Positions 9,623 to 21,179 of a DNA stretch of 64,000 nucleotides are shown one piece after another. Origin of the DNA: Euptelea pleiosperma. Lineage: Eukaryota > Streptophyta > Magnoliopsida > Ranunculales > Eupteleaceae. Below the pieces are notes generated by a model. The model did not search any database. It saw only the letters and a list, made by a program, of their open reading frames with translations, and was not told the DNA's origin. The stretch is taken from the NCBI GenBank assembly GCA_035048495.1, contig CM068548.1, positions 14,001,464-14,065,463 of the forward strand. Reading direction: 5' to 3'. The translations under genes were made by a program, and so were the position numbers. Positions within the stretch are counted from its first letter, which is position 1; each line of letters begins with the position of its first letter.

Positions 9623-11095
9623 ATGCAGACCTCCTATGACAACACTTATTATCCGGATAATAGGAGTCACCATAACTTTGGTTGGGAACAATCTGCCCTC
9701 CTGCAGCAACTGCCGCCGGATAATTATCCTTCCGGGTTCCATCAACCCAATGGAGAGTATGACTGGCAATACTCGCAATCCCAGTACCCGTCATATCCAC
9801 AGAATGACTATTCTGATCAACAGTGGGCCCCTCAGGATTTTCAGAGTCAGCAACTAGTCCCAGACTCCACTTTGCCTTATAATTTTCATACCCAGTCGGA
9901 CTACAATCAAGAGTTGGCACCTCAGCTCCCCTTAGCTGAACCGCCTCCGTTGGCTACTAAACCCGGTCTAGAGGACCTTCTCTCTCAGTACATTGCGCAG
10001 CAACAACAGTATTTAAAAGGTCTAGAGCACCAACAACAGCTATCTATGGAGAGCTTGGAGCAACGTCTAGTTCAATTAGAAAATGAAAGAGAGGAAGTCA
10101 ACTTCACTAGCCCACCAATAGCCTATCCTGAGGAGAATGACATGGCCACTGTCTATATTGAGGAGCCAGTGTTTCCTTCTTCGGTGCCTTTAACAGCACC
10201 AAATCTTGAACCTACCTCAGAGCAACCTAATTCTCACTCTACCTCTGCTGCCCCTGATGTCGATCTTCATGACACTGAGCTGTGTCTCGATTGTAGGATC
10301 CCAACTGTCATTGATCTACCGTTCCTCCCCACCTCCCTTGGATTGTGCAACAATAGTGATGAACCCGAGTCTCAATCTTTGGTGCCCTTAACAACATCAA
10401 CTTCTAGACCGAGCCCAGAGAAACCCAGTTCCATCTCTATCTCTGATAATTCTCTCTCTGCCCTGGATGCAGACATTCTCACTGATGAGCCATGTCTAGA
10501 ACATGGGACTCCCGCTGTCCTGGACATACCGATCCCTATCGAGGAGGAACATATTGAGTACAGGGATTGGAACATCCCTATCACATCAGGAAACATTGAG
10601 AAAGAGGTCAACAGTTTTCACCCGTCACCCTACGTCGATATTTTCGATAACCCGTGTGCCGTAGAGAGTCTAACTCAGGATTCTCTCGAAGATATATTAT
10701 CTAAGTGTCATGAACACTGTGAGTCTGACTTCATCTCGGAGTCCAACATTTCTGGTATTACTGATCTGCAGGAGTCTGCTCCATTCAGATACATTCCCGC
10801 AAAACTCAATGAGTTTGCGGCTCTGCTAACCACGGTCAGAGAACCCACTACTACTCCCTTCTCAGTCTTTACTGAGAAGCTTCTATCCCTCCCCGCTGAA
10901 CTAAATGTTTTTGCGGGTCTGCTCAGAGAACCTACTCCTACTCCTGTCCTCTCAGTTTTTACTGAGAAGCTTCATTCCCTCCCTACTCAACTACACACTT
11001 TTGTAGGGCTACTCAGAGAACTTACTGTCCTTCTCTCAGTCTATACTGAGAAAGACCTGTTCTACACAGGTATACCTAGACAAGGGATAGGATAA
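9623..11095 (+). CDS. 490-codon retroelement ORF, gag-like or unknown
   Basis: Uninterrupted ORF inside the LTR element. The open frame extends upstream of the ATG (YPPIQQDVCTFPSP), so the true start may be lost. Residues 1-110 are rich in Gln, Tyr and Pro. Around residues 115-155 is a predicted coiled coil (LEDLLSQYIAQQQQ, LEQRLVQLENEREE), a pattern also seen in plant gag regions. Residues about 160-390 are acidic and Ser/Pro-rich with two similar halves (PSSVPLTAP and SQSLVPLTTS followed by EPCLEHGTP-type segments). Residues about 393-482 hold three tandem units of about 30 aa of the type SVFTEKL.SLP..L..F.GLLRE. No CCHC zinc knuckle or enzyme motif is present. I do not recognise a defined family. 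Confidence 0.42.
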   Translation: MQTSYDNTYYPDNRSHHNFGWEQSALLQQLPPDNYPSGFHQPNGEYDWQYSQSQYPSYPQNDYSDQQWAPQDFQSQQLVPDSTLPYNFHTQSDYNQELAPQLPLAEPPPLATKPGLEDLLSQYIAQQQQYLKGLEHQQQLSMESLEQRLVQLENEREEVNFTSPPIAYPEENDMATVYIEEPVFPSSVPLTAPNLEPTSEQPNSHSTSAAPDVDLHDTELCLDCRIPTVIDLPFLPTSLGLCNNSDEPESQSLVPLTTSTSRPSPEKPSSISISDNSLSALDADILTDEPCLEHGTPAVLDIPIPIEEEHIEYRDWNIPITSGNIEKEVNSFHPSPYVDIFDNPCAVESLTQDSLEDILSKCHEHCESDFISESNISGITDLQESAPFRYIPAKLNEFAALLTTVREPTTTPFSVFTEKLLSLPAELNVFAGLLREPTPTPVLSVFTEKLHSLPTQLHTFVGLLRELTVLLSVYTEKDLFYTGIPRQGIG

Positions 11096-13679
11096 TTGTT
11101 TCCGTTCCACCTTAGGTGTCAGGAAGGCTGCAGATTCACTCAGTCTCCATGAGTTTTATCCTGGTTGGGGGTACTTGATATACCCCCGTCATGTCTGGCT
11201 GAAGACGTAAAACTTAGCGCTTTCGGAAAGGCAATTCCGGTATTCCTAGAGTACATGAGTCTCATGCATTTGTTATTACTGTTATATCTCTGGAAATGCA
11301 GGTACATTCATTCTTCCGATCATCAGGTATCACACTGTCGAGTTTCTGCCGACTTGGTAACATCCTCCCTGAACTTTTGCATCATCATCACTGAATTTTT
11401 ATCATTTTATGTCCCGGTCATGAGCACCGAGGACGGTGCTGTATTTTGGTTGGGGGTGGGTATTTACCAAAACTCATGTCTTCATTTTGATAAAAAAAAA
11501 AAAAAAAAATGTTGTTTTTGGGGTAATTTCCGATGTTCTCCAAAAGTTTTCTAGAATTTCAAAAATGTGTCAAATACCCTGACTTTGATTAGCTGAAAAC
11601 CTCCGTTAAGTCAGTATTGAGGATGTCAATTTTTGTTTAAAGTTAGCGTTGAATCAAGTCAAGCATGGCTACAGCAGGTTTGAAAACTCAGAAAAACTCA
11701 GATTTGGCACAATTGTACACTATCAACATCAGAGTCGTCCTAAGTTTTGAAACTCTAGAGATCCTATAAGAATAATTGTGGAGACCTAACCCAGTGAGCT
11801 TTCGAGCCTTTAATCATTTTAGAGAGTTATACAATAATCCCGAGTCAATGGATGACTCACTATTCTTCATGCCCGCAATATTCGTTGAGAGATCTCATTA
11901 TCTTTTGCTTCGATCATGGAACTCAGAACGACATCAACATTGGATTACTACGACAGAACCTTCTTTGTATCCAGTCAAGACAGTATACATGATAGTGCAA
12001 ATCCTAGAAAATGATTTAGGCCATTTTTTTTTCTGAACCATTCAGCCTTTTTACTCACCTGAATTATACTTCACTAGAAACCCCTTGAACCCTTCTATAA
12101 AACCCAGTTCAGCTACGAAGTGTTACTAGCTACCCTACTTTTGAGAACGACAAAAGAATAACTGATGTGGGTGTACCGTGAAAAGAAAAGTAAAGAAGAA
12201 GAATCAAAAGGAAAAGAAAGTGGTTCAAGCTGAAAACAAAATATGAAAAGAAAGTATGAAGAAGAGCTGAAAAGAAATTGAGCAGTCTCAGAAATATCAA
12301 GAAAAAGAGAAAAATACGAAAAAAGGAAAAAGAACCAGATAATGGTGTTACGTCACAGGAAAAATTCATGAAAATGGCAATATCCTCTCAAGATCTTTGA
12401 AATCCTGTATTTCTTTATCTCTCTACACCTGACCTAAGCCTCATTACAACCCAGGAAAGTCCTACTTGATTCTAGGATAGCACGATCATAAAATGTGGAG
12501 ATTGGAGAAGGAGAAGCTATAGAGTTTGATCTAACGTTCCCGAGTGAAGTGGTATTCCAATCATGAGATCTTCTTCTGTTAAAGATGTCCTTCCTTCAAA
12601 TAATACATATGTGAGATCTTTGCTTTCATATATCAATACATCTCCTCACATATAAATTGAGAGAAAAGAAGAAAACCCTTCTTGTGTGATTCTATTCTGA
12701 GTGCTAAACGTGTGAGATTTGAGGTCGAGGCATCAAAACTTAGAGGTGATCTAGAAATCTTTACTGTCGGATGATGAGAATGTTGAGCACACACACACGC
12801 AGAGTCTGACTATTCTGGGTCATGATTATCAGTCTGTAGCCTTGCAAATACTTTCCAACTCTTCGCTAGCATGTAACTGTTTTTGCATCCATTCAATGAT
12901 TTGACGAACGGTGTTTTCCCGGAGCTAATATGAAAAAGTGTGCAGCATGTGCAGAGCCCTTTTAAGCTCATTTATTTCGCACTAATTGCCAAGGATTGGC
13001 AATATGCTGGTTGGGGGTTGTGATATTCGCTCAAAAGTGCTTATTTTAAGCAATTATCCTTTTAGCGTTATTGCATTCTCCTACGTAAAATACTCTATTT
13101 ACCTACTTTTCTACGTAAGAGTCTCTTCTGTTGCGTAGAACACACTTTTCTGGACGAAATGGTATATTTGCATGCATTAAACACATTTTCGGAAATCTAG
13201 ATATTAAGCCGTTCTGATAAAGTCTCATTACGCGCTTCTTCTGTCGCAGGAAACCCCGATGGGACGATTTTCAAGACTTGTGGGCCCAAATCGATCATGA
13301 AAGCCCATTATCAAAGCTTAACAAGCCCACATGCTATAACTAGAAGATATGGGCCAAATATGGGCTGAATAAGAGGACCAAAAAGTCGGCCCAAAGAACG
13401 AAGAGAGTAGGAGAGCCAATGACCAAGAGACGGACCAAAGCGTTTAAAGCCACATGAGTCAGCAAAGAATGATGGTCGACTCTACTGGAGAAGCGTGAGG
13501 ATGGTCACAGTGAAGAACAGGGTTCCAGACCCTCTGCCAGTGCTTTTTTCCATTTTTTTTTATACTTTTTCTCTCATCTCTCCTTATTCTCTCTCTCTCT
13601 TCATCTCTCGATCCTCGAATCTACTGACCTAACCCCAGAACTCCTGCCTATCAGCTCTATCTCATCTCCCTTAGCTTTC

Positions 13680-13742
13680 TGACCGTTGGATCTTCCATCG
13701 GACCGTTGGATCTTCAATCGGACCGTTGGATCTCTCTAGATC
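13680..13742 (+). repeat. Three 20-bp tandem repeats in the LTR U3 region
   Basis: ACCGTTGGATCTTCMATCGG occurs twice in full and a third time in part, directly head to tail. The position about 310 bases before the LTR TATA box suggests an enhancer-like role. Confidence 0.6.
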
Positions 13743-14050
13743 CGTCGATCTACCAATCTGGGTCCCAATCAAGTCACCATCCATCCGATCGCCTTCAGAA
13801 TGCCTGTCACATCATCTTGTGAGACGATGGACATCATCAGTCCATGTGGGCCAGTAGCCGGGCCCATCATCATCGACCCGCTGTCCGACCAGTTAGTGGA
13901 CCCCGCGAATTTCAAAAATAATTTTAATTAAATGGGGGGTCCACTAATTGGGGAGATTCCCCATAGAAAAGTAGATTTTTACTTAAAAAAAAAAAAAAAA
14001 AAAATTATTTTTTTTATTTCAAAAATAATTATTTTCCATTAATGGAAGGT

Positions 14051-14058
14051 TATAAAAG
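14051..14058 (+). promoter_or_regulatory. TATA box of the LTR promoter
   Basis: TATAAAAG within the LTR, followed about 30 bases later by a pyrimidine-rich stretch suitable for transcription start. This would divide the LTR into U3 (13019 to about 14080) and R-U5 (about 14080-15887). Confidence 0.5.
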
Positions 14059-14187
14059 AGGGAGAGCTCGAGGGGAACCCTAATCCCCTTTCCCCCTCTC
14101 CTCCTCTCTTTTTCTCCTTTCTCCCTTTTCCTTCTTGAGGCGGCCCCTTCTTCTCCGGCGATCGGATTGCCGGCCAACTGGTGGGCG

Positions 14188-14280
14188 TCTTCTTCTTCTT
14201 CTTCTTCTTCTTCTTCTTCTTCTTCTTCTTCTTTTTCTTCTTCTTCTTCTTCTTCTTCTTCTTCTTCTTCTCTTTCTTCT
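14188..14280 (+). repeat. (CTT)n trinucleotide microsatellite
   Basis: About 30 nearly uninterrupted TTC units within the LTR, followed by further C/T-rich sequence to about 14470. Long poly-Ser, poly-Phe and poly-Lys/Arg reading frames here are artefacts of the repeat. Confidence 0.95.
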
Positions 14281-15887
14281 CCTCTTCTTCTTTTTCGTTT
14301 TCTGTTTCTGATTGCCGGAGTTGCAGGTCTGCAACTCCGGCCGGCGAACCATGCTCCATCACCGTCATCTTTACAGCAGAAAACGGTGAGCTTCTCCCCC
14401 TCTCCTCCTATCCTTCTTCTTCCTCTTCATTTTCTTCTTCTTCCTCTTCGTTTTCTTCTACTTCTTGTCCTCGTTCTTCTTCATCTTGAAGCTCGCCGGA
14501 CTGGTTCGTCTTCTCCGGCGAGCTCCTCTCTCTGTTTCATTTAACCACCACGCTACCAACTTTCAGCTGCACTCCACGAACGGCCTGTATCACCACCTCG
14601 TCTTTGTTCTCTTCACTTGCACCACGCTCTCTTGGCTCCTCCTTGAACGGCAACACACTGAGCCGTCTTCTTCCTTGCTGGGCGGCAGAAACTAGCGGCT
14701 CACAAAGTGACATTCTTCATCACGGACTGCTACTCATTGGGAACGCACCTGCAAAACTAGGAGGAGACGAATCTCCTCTTGGTTCTAAACCACTCCTCCC
14801 TTGCCGCTCCACCAAGTGCTGTCGAGTTTTCCACTTGCACATGCAACAACTCACACCGCAGCAGGCATCTCTTCAAGCCGTGCTCCCTAAAGATTTGCAC
14901 CACCTCCATCTCGGATCCCTCTCTATCTGTGGGCGGGATTGTAGCCTGGACGAAATTTCCTCCACCAGTAGCAAGCTACGCAATCCCGATCACGCTGCCA
15001 ATTGTGCCTCTCCATATTGGATCACCAATCCATGATCCTGCCTCACCTTGCTTCTCATCACAAGGCAGGTAGGGAAGGTTCCATCATTCATCATCTCCCC
15101 ATGAGGACCACCACCAGGCCGTGATCTCCACCAACGTCTGCACCTCACCACCAATTGCAGCTCCGCCCTTGTGATTACCTCCATAATCACCTCCCAGGCC
15201 ATCTACCTTCCTCTCCGTGAATAGCATAGCCACCCACTTGGCCGTACCACATCAATGGCTGTGCACATTTCTCCACACCAAGCCACCACCTGCTAACCGA
15301 TAGGCTCTTCTCAACTGTAAAATGGGGCTCCTTCTATACCCACATGGGCCCATTCATCATGCCGATCCCAAATCTCAAGGTAAGCATCGAGAGGTAACTT
15401 TCTCTCTCTAGCTTCTCGCTCTCTAACTCTCTCTAGAATTTTCTTCTTTAAAATTGCTTTTTAGTTTATCTTCTTAGAGGTTATTTTCGATTCAAGCATT
15501 GTAATAAACATTTGATCACTGAATGATAAAGTTTGTGTTTATCTATTATTTCTTGTGATGATCTGTCATTTTATGTTCTGATTCGCGCTAATCCGACTAA
15601 TCCCGAGTGCGGATCGACATCCGACACGAATCCCTATACAAATCTATCAATTTTGCAGGATAATCGGATAAAAATTACAAATTGTGTTGAATTTAGGGTT
15701 TCCGTAACCAACGACGCGGAAAAAAACCTACTTTCAGAAGAGACGGGATAAAAAACAGAGGTCCGGTAAGGAATCTGTATCCAGTTATAAGTTTAGGCAT
15801 TTCGTAGTTTTAAGTTAAATCAAATTTAGGACATCGTCGCCCAAATCGGGCAAACCAGGTCTGAATTTCCCAAAACCTCTTCCAACA

Positions 15888-16215
15888 CTTTTATTGGTTT
15901 AAAAAAGTGCATTGACTTCCATTGTTTAAAAGAAGATAGAAGTAATTTTTTGAGAAACATCTCGGAGGGTGTTTCTTAAAAGAGCGCTTCAACGCCTTTG
16001 CGGGAAACATATCACCGTCAAAACGGGAAACACTTCTCTGGCTTTTGGCGTTGAGAAGCGCTTCCTTAGCATATATCTTTGTTTGGTTTATAAAAGTGCT
16101 TTGACTTTAATCGTCTAAAATAAGCTAGAAGTGATTTTTTGAGAAACATTTTAGAGGGTGTTTCTTGAAAAAGCGCTTCTGCAATTTTGCGGGAAGCATA
16201 TCATGATCAACACAC
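15888..16215. repeat. Tandemly duplicated segment after the LTR
   Basis: Two direct copies about 190 bases apart share TTTGGTTTAWAAAAGTGC, TTTTTTGAGAAACAT and GGGTGTTTCTTRAAA (15895-15985 and 16083-16200). They are non-coding and probably from an older DNA element. Confidence 0.6.
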
Positions 16216-17699
16216 GTCTCCCATTTTGACATTTTTGTCCCCAATCAAAACTTGTTTGAAAATCATCTCCCTCTCACCAAAGCCGACAACAACATGGCCC
16301 AATAACAGGAAACAATGAAAGAGATGGCATGGGCTTGCTAGCAAAATAGCATGGCCAAAGAACAGGCAGTACGGTCATTTCCACATCAAGTAGCTTCAGT
16401 TAATCATTCACTCAATTTCCCTTACTTTCTGATCGGATTCCTTTGTTTTGTCGTTAGCCATATCAAGCAATTCGGAGGGCCAACCAAGTTGATCATCTTT
16501 GGGTTCATCCCAACCGCCATCTTTGTCAGAGCTTATATCAAGGATTACAGGGTTCAGATCCATAACCATAAAAACAACCAAGTGTACGAAGAAGATCAAC
16601 GAGCTTTGATAAAAAAAAATTAATCTTTTCTCAATTTTTGGAAATAATGAAGGGCTTTGCAGAGATTTCTTTAAACAAAAAGGAGATTCAATCTTCTCTT
16701 GATAAAAGATTGGAAGTTGAGGTAGAATATTGGTGTTTACGGATTAGAAAGCAAGGTTGTTTATCAAAATGCGGGTTTTTATCGGAAAAGGTTGAGATTT
16801 CCTGCAAAAAATAAAGAGATTTTTGGTAAAACACATGTAAATCTCCTAATAAAGGTTGCATTTTAGGTGACAATTTGGTGAGATTTGATGTGGAAATTGG
16901 GTATTTTTTCTTGGAAATTTGAAAACTTCATGTTTTTAAAAAAAAAAAAAAAAAATTATTTTTGTTGTAATCTCATTGATCTCACGATTCCCGCGCGCGC
17001 CTCTCATGCAAATGATATTCTTTGTAATCCTGTATTCGATATAGAAATTGGGAACTTGATATTTGGAAAAATGAGTAATGACAAGGAGAAAAGCCTCACT
17101 TAAATATTTTGGTTTTAGTGTTAACGACATTGTATTTTACTTTTTTTGTTTTTGAATTAGTATGCACTTCTTTTTGGCGTAGTAATTGTTTAATGGTTTA
17201 ATATGTTGCGCGGTTTAGTTGTTAACATGGGTAGATCTAGAATGTATGCATTATAAGGGGGATAACAAGCTAAAGAAGGAATGGTTAGAGGCCATTTGTG
17301 TCCTTTTTTTTTGTGAATGGGCTTTCATTGATTGCATGCCCTTTATAAATTTTGAATTTAGTTTTGAGCAATTTTGGGTTTGTTTATATGAAATGTGAAA
17401 GCTTTTTCCTAATAGCAATTGAAGTCATTTCATTTTTGTCCTGTGTGTGTGTGTGTGCGTTGAATGTTGTTGAACAATAATTCAATGAAGACTTTGAATG
17501 CACCTAACAAACAATGGTGCCATGTTTCTTAATCATTAATTTGAACAAAACCAGAAACCAAGTTCTAGGAAACTAAAAGACAGCAAATGGTAAAAATGAG
17601 ATTATTCTAAGTAAAAATAAGAAAAGAATATGGGTTTCAATTGTTACAAATAGAAACAATAGTAACCGAGTCAGCATCTTACTTGCTTTCTTCAACTAA
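16216..17699. other. Intergenic, no gene seen
   Basis: AT-rich sequence. A 90-codon open frame at 16351-16623 has a hydrophobic segment but no recognised family, and nothing around it looks like a promoter or splice site, so I do not call it a gene. A (GT)n run is at about 17442-17458. Confidence 0.5.
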
Positions 17700-18322
17700 T
17701 TTCATTCTCTTACAAAGTGGCATGGGCTTGCCACATAATTAAGTACATGTTGGCATAAGCCGTAATAGGGATGATGTTGAAGGGTCTCCCTTGTGGGATC
17801 TCCCCACACAGTCTATTTGCTCTAAAGTTGGCATGCCTGAGACCTACTTGCCCTAGAAAGCAAACTGGGATCTTTCCAGTGAGCCCATTGGTGGACAAAT
17901 CCATCCATTGCAACTTCTAGAAATTCCCTAATAAAGTTATAGTGATTATGCCCTTGATCTGGTTCCTTGAAAAGTCCAACCTTTCAAGATCAATCAGTTT
18001 GAGATTGACCTTGGGATTTGGCCTGTAATCCTACTGCTTGACAAATTAAGTGATTTCAACGCTGAACCTTCGCTAAATTCTGGAATCCCACCTGTAATCT
18101 TGAAATGTCAATCCAAGACATGCATATTTTTGGCAATCTTTTGCATATTGTGGAATGTGTCATGAATGCTTCATTACATTTTACTAGTGGTAATTCATAT
18201 TTCAGCCCTCCAGACCAGAAAGATACCTCCAGTTTACTATTGGGAACCAGGATTAAGGCTGTAACTAGGATTGGAGCCATATAGGGGCCAGGGGGCACGT
18301 GCCCCCCCTCCTCATCTTTCAA
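17700..18322 (-). pseudogene. LRR receptor-like protein relic
   Basis: Read on the minus strand, the upstream part gives PNSKLEVSFWSGGLKYELP and WIDISRLQVGFQNL (18056-18322). The downstream part gives MQWMDLSTNGLTGKIP and FRANRLCGEIPQGRPF (17800-17913), the usual last repeat and cap of plant LRR receptor-like proteins. The segments lie in different frames with stops between them. The end (ANMYLIMWQAHATL) is frameshifted from an expected CGKP-type ending. No intact gene remains. Confidence 0.68.
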
Positions 18323-18420
18323 ATCTGTTATAAATTATTTTTTCGAATGCCTAAACTAGCTTTAAATCCTTTAAAGTACCCCCTCAAATTTTAATCCAGT
18401 GCACCCACCATAACAAAATT
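18235..18420. repeat. Transposon fragment with a CACGTG-centred palindrome
   Basis: Contains the 16-bp perfect palindrome GGGGGCACGTGCCCCC within a G-then-C-rich stretch. It resembles termini of plant elements with GGAGCCA..GGGGG ends; a similar GCGGAGCCAGGATT end is at about 53442. The boundaries are not clear, and it overlaps the start of the LRR relic. Confidence 0.4.
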
Positions 18421-19969
18421 CTGGCGTTGTTGTTGGCTGTAACACAAGTTATATGGTCCTAGCACACAAAGAGATGGTCATCTTTGAAGATTGTTGTCTT
18501 TTCTGACTCATTTTACGGTTCATGATTTTCCGTGCTGTCGATTTTTGTTTGGTTAGCCAGTGTTTAGAAATGTTGCTTGATTGCTACAATCTGAAATCTC
18601 TTTCTATGAGAAACTAAAATCATTTCTCTTTGTTTGTATGAAGTTTGCCACCATTTTTAACCTTTTATAGTCTCAGTAAAAGTTTGTATAGATCACTTCT
18701 CTGTGAGCAGTGAAGTGGCTTAGTTGGAAGAAAATCAAGATCGTTTAGATGGAATTGCTTCAGGGGGCTATGGATTCTAACACCTATATAGTTTGACACC
18801 AAAATGGCGATGAGAGCTATACCCAGTTTATGCAAATTAAAAGTTTATTGATTAGTTGAAAGTTGACAATTCCTGAATGGGCAGCCAACTATATAAGGGA
18901 TCTTCTTGTGAAAACCTTCCCATCAACATATAATGAATACCACTATGATGATTATCTTCTACATACATGTATTGTTTAATTAAATTGAAAAAATGATGCG
19001 CTAGGTGCGTTGTTCTTTGGCGACAATAAAAACAATGCAACACACCTTCCGATACACTTAGTGGTTTTTTTTATTTGTAGCACATCTCTATTTGTGAAAT
19101 ACATTTGACTACTATATATATTTTGTCATACGACATTCATTTTATGGGTGCATCGCGTTTTGTGGTTGTCTCATCTGGACAACTATCTTTATGTTATTTT
19201 TGATAATTATGTTCAAGTAATATTTTGCAAAACGTGATGTAAATAATTTCTATATGAATATTGTGTAGCGTTGTTGGGATCATATAATATTGTAATTTTT
19301 GTCAATATATAATTTAAAAAAAAATCAACATCATTTTGATAGAATCTAGAAGCTCACACTTAGTTTTGCCAAACAATAATACTAGCTTCTAGGCATAGAA
19401 CAACACTTCTTCAATATGTTTTGTCAAACACTGTTTTAGAAAGAAGTGTTTCTTAGTAGTTATTTCTAAGGCTTCTGTAGAAGTGCTATTCCGTAGTGTT
19501 TCTACAGAAGCATTACCAAACAGGGTCTTAAGAGCAAAGTTCACTCTTACACATTTTTATTCTACTTTATAATGAATTTGACTCACGAGGGAGTGTTGGT
19601 GGCATGTTTTCATGTATTACAAAAATGCCCCTACTTCAATGTGTTAAATGATTATTGTTTGGGCAAAGATAACCTTGTAAAAAGTTTTGTATTTTCTCTT
19701 AAAATGCCTTGGACTATCTTTACTTCTTTTGAAGTAACAAGGGTATTTTTGTCAAAGTAATGCTAGAAATATTGGACAAAGTACTTCCCTTCGTTTTTTT
19801 CTTCTACCTTCCGGTGCGTTTGCTGTTTCAAAACGAAAAATTGATAGTATTATCGTCGTCGTCCTTAAGTCCAAGCCGTTGGGTGGTCTTTAATCTGTGT
19901 GTGGTGTGAATCCCAAGGACCATCTAAAGACAACAGTCAGTAAGGATGATGATAATATTGGAGACCCGT
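18421..19969. other. Intergenic, no gene seen
   Basis: AT-rich, no supported coding sequence. Around 19335-19530 a stretch with repeated GAAGTG/CACTTC-type words may be a degraded element. Confidence 0.5.
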
Positions 19970-20342
19970 GTAAAATTTTGATGACAGTCATCCAGGCCAA
20001 TAACAGCCCATACTCTTAGAGGACTCTGACCGTATGGATGTTTTGCCAATCCCTAGTTGGACCTACAAGCAAAAAATCAGCTTGATTAGTGATTTCAAAC
20101 CTTTGGATCTTTGTACCCCAAATAATGGTCAATAATGCTCAACTTTCCACGGTTAAAATCAATCCATGAAAATAACTCCAATCCAATGCCTAGAAATCAC
20201 TAATCATGTTCATTTTTGATTTGTAGTTCCTTCTATGGATTGACCAAACATCCATACAGTCAGCATCCTCTAAAAATGTGCCACGTGGCTAATATTGTAG
20301 GCTCTCATCTCGATGACAGTCCGTTGTCATCAAACTTTGTCC
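19970..20342. mobile_element. Group A fold-back element upstream of FBL15
   Basis: Long imperfect palindrome with GACCGTATGGATG and GATTAGTGATTTCAAACC in the left arm, and AGAAATCACTAATCATG, CCAAACATCCATACAGTC and GCCACGTGGC in the right. The left end reads GTGTAAAATTTTGATGACAG and the right end has the complementary GTCATCAAACTTTG. A clean target-site duplication is not visible. Confidence 0.68.
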
Positions 20343-20344
20343 AA

Positions 20345-20737
20345 AAGACGTTTAGTTGTGACGGAAGCCGGTCACAGCATTCAATACGAGCCACGTGGCA
20401 TACTATTAGAGGAGGATGACCGTATGGATGTTTGGCCAGTCCCTCGGTGGAGCGGTGCACAAAAAATCAGATTGATTAGTGATTTCTAACCGATTCGATT
20501 GAAGTTATTTTCATGGGTTGATTTTAACGGTAGGAATCTGAGCATTATTGAGCGTTATTTGGGTGCAAAACTCCAAAGGTTGTAAATCACTAATCAGGTT
20601 GATTTTTGGTTTGTAGGTCCACTGAGGGACTGGCCAAACATCCATACGGTCACCGCCCTCTGAACGTGTGCCACGTGGATCGTATTGAGTGCTGTGACCG
20701 GCTTCCGTCACAACATCTTGTGACACAAGTTTTACTC
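20345..20737. mobile_element. Group C fold-back element, left end damaged
   Basis: Matches the complete copy at 39753-40161 over its length. Arms carry TTGTGACGGAAGCCGGTCAC, GCCACGTGGC and CGTATGGATGTTTGGCC with their complements. The right end CACAAGTTTTACTC is intact. The left end lacks the outer part, and no target-site duplication is readable. It lies about 1 kb before the FBL15 start codon. Confidence 0.75.
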
Positions 20738-21179
20738 CGGTCCTTGTACCTGCATACGTTGCCCAAATGAAAAGGAGAGGGACCCATAGTTAATGGGTCC
20801 ATCTAGTAGATCCTCTATGCCAAAGTTGATCAGATCGGACAATAGTAACCAACCATTTGATTTGCAACTTTTCTCGTAGACCATTGGTCAGAGATTTCTT
20901 GATGGTCTCGTTAAAGCAACAGATCAGAGGGTAGGATATGGGCCGATCATATTATGCAGGGACCATCAAAACCATTGAACAAAGATTTGTACAAAAGATG
21001 CGACGTGTACAATTGTAAGAAAAAGGCAAACTATCCTTAAAATCTACTCTAGAAGGACCCTAGATTTCCCTATCATGGATATTTTTGTAATTCTACCCAA
21101 TATTTTATTGGTTTTCTTACAATAAATTTTTTTCCTAGAAAAGAAAAAAAATGCTTCACTAAATCCTCCCAATCCATAG
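20738..21179. other. Region between the fold-back elements and FBL15
   Basis: Non-coding; nothing recognised. Confidence 0.5.

Larger units (their letters stand above)
9345..15887 (+). mobile_element. Deleted, non-autonomous LTR retrotransposon
   Basis: From the remnant 5' LTR tails to the end of a long 3' LTR. The internal part holds one open frame (9623-11095) but no recognisable protease, reverse transcriptase, RNase H or integrase. A polypurine tract, GGTTGGGGGT, lies directly before the 3' LTR; a similar GGTTGGGGGTGGG is at about 11447. The layout resembles large Ty3/gypsy-derived non-autonomous elements. It inserted beside CACTA remains. Region 11100-13018 is otherwise non-coding, with many stops, an A-tract near 11490 and short purine-rich stretches. 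Confidence 0.6.
13019..15887 (+). repeat. 3' LTR, about 2.87 kb
   Basis: Starts TGTGATATTCGCTCAAAAG directly after a polypurine tract and ends CTTCCAACA, giving TG..CA termini. The tail matches the 5' LTR remnants at 9345-9573. It contains a U3 part with short tandem repeats (13680-13742), a TATA box at 14051, a long CTT microsatellite and a possible polyadenylation signal (AATAAA near 15503). Intact reading frames inside it (Ser/Phe- or Lys/Arg-rich) are products of the microsatellite. Confidence 0.68.

Noticed and set aside
14039..14544. Open frames of 90-125 codons on both strands around the CTT repeat
   Set aside because: They consist of Ser, Phe, Lys or Arg runs created by the microsatellite and lie inside an LTR.
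16351..16623. 90-codon ORF with a hydrophobic segment
   Set aside because: No recognised family, promoter, splice sites or neighbouring context; a chance frame cannot be excluded.
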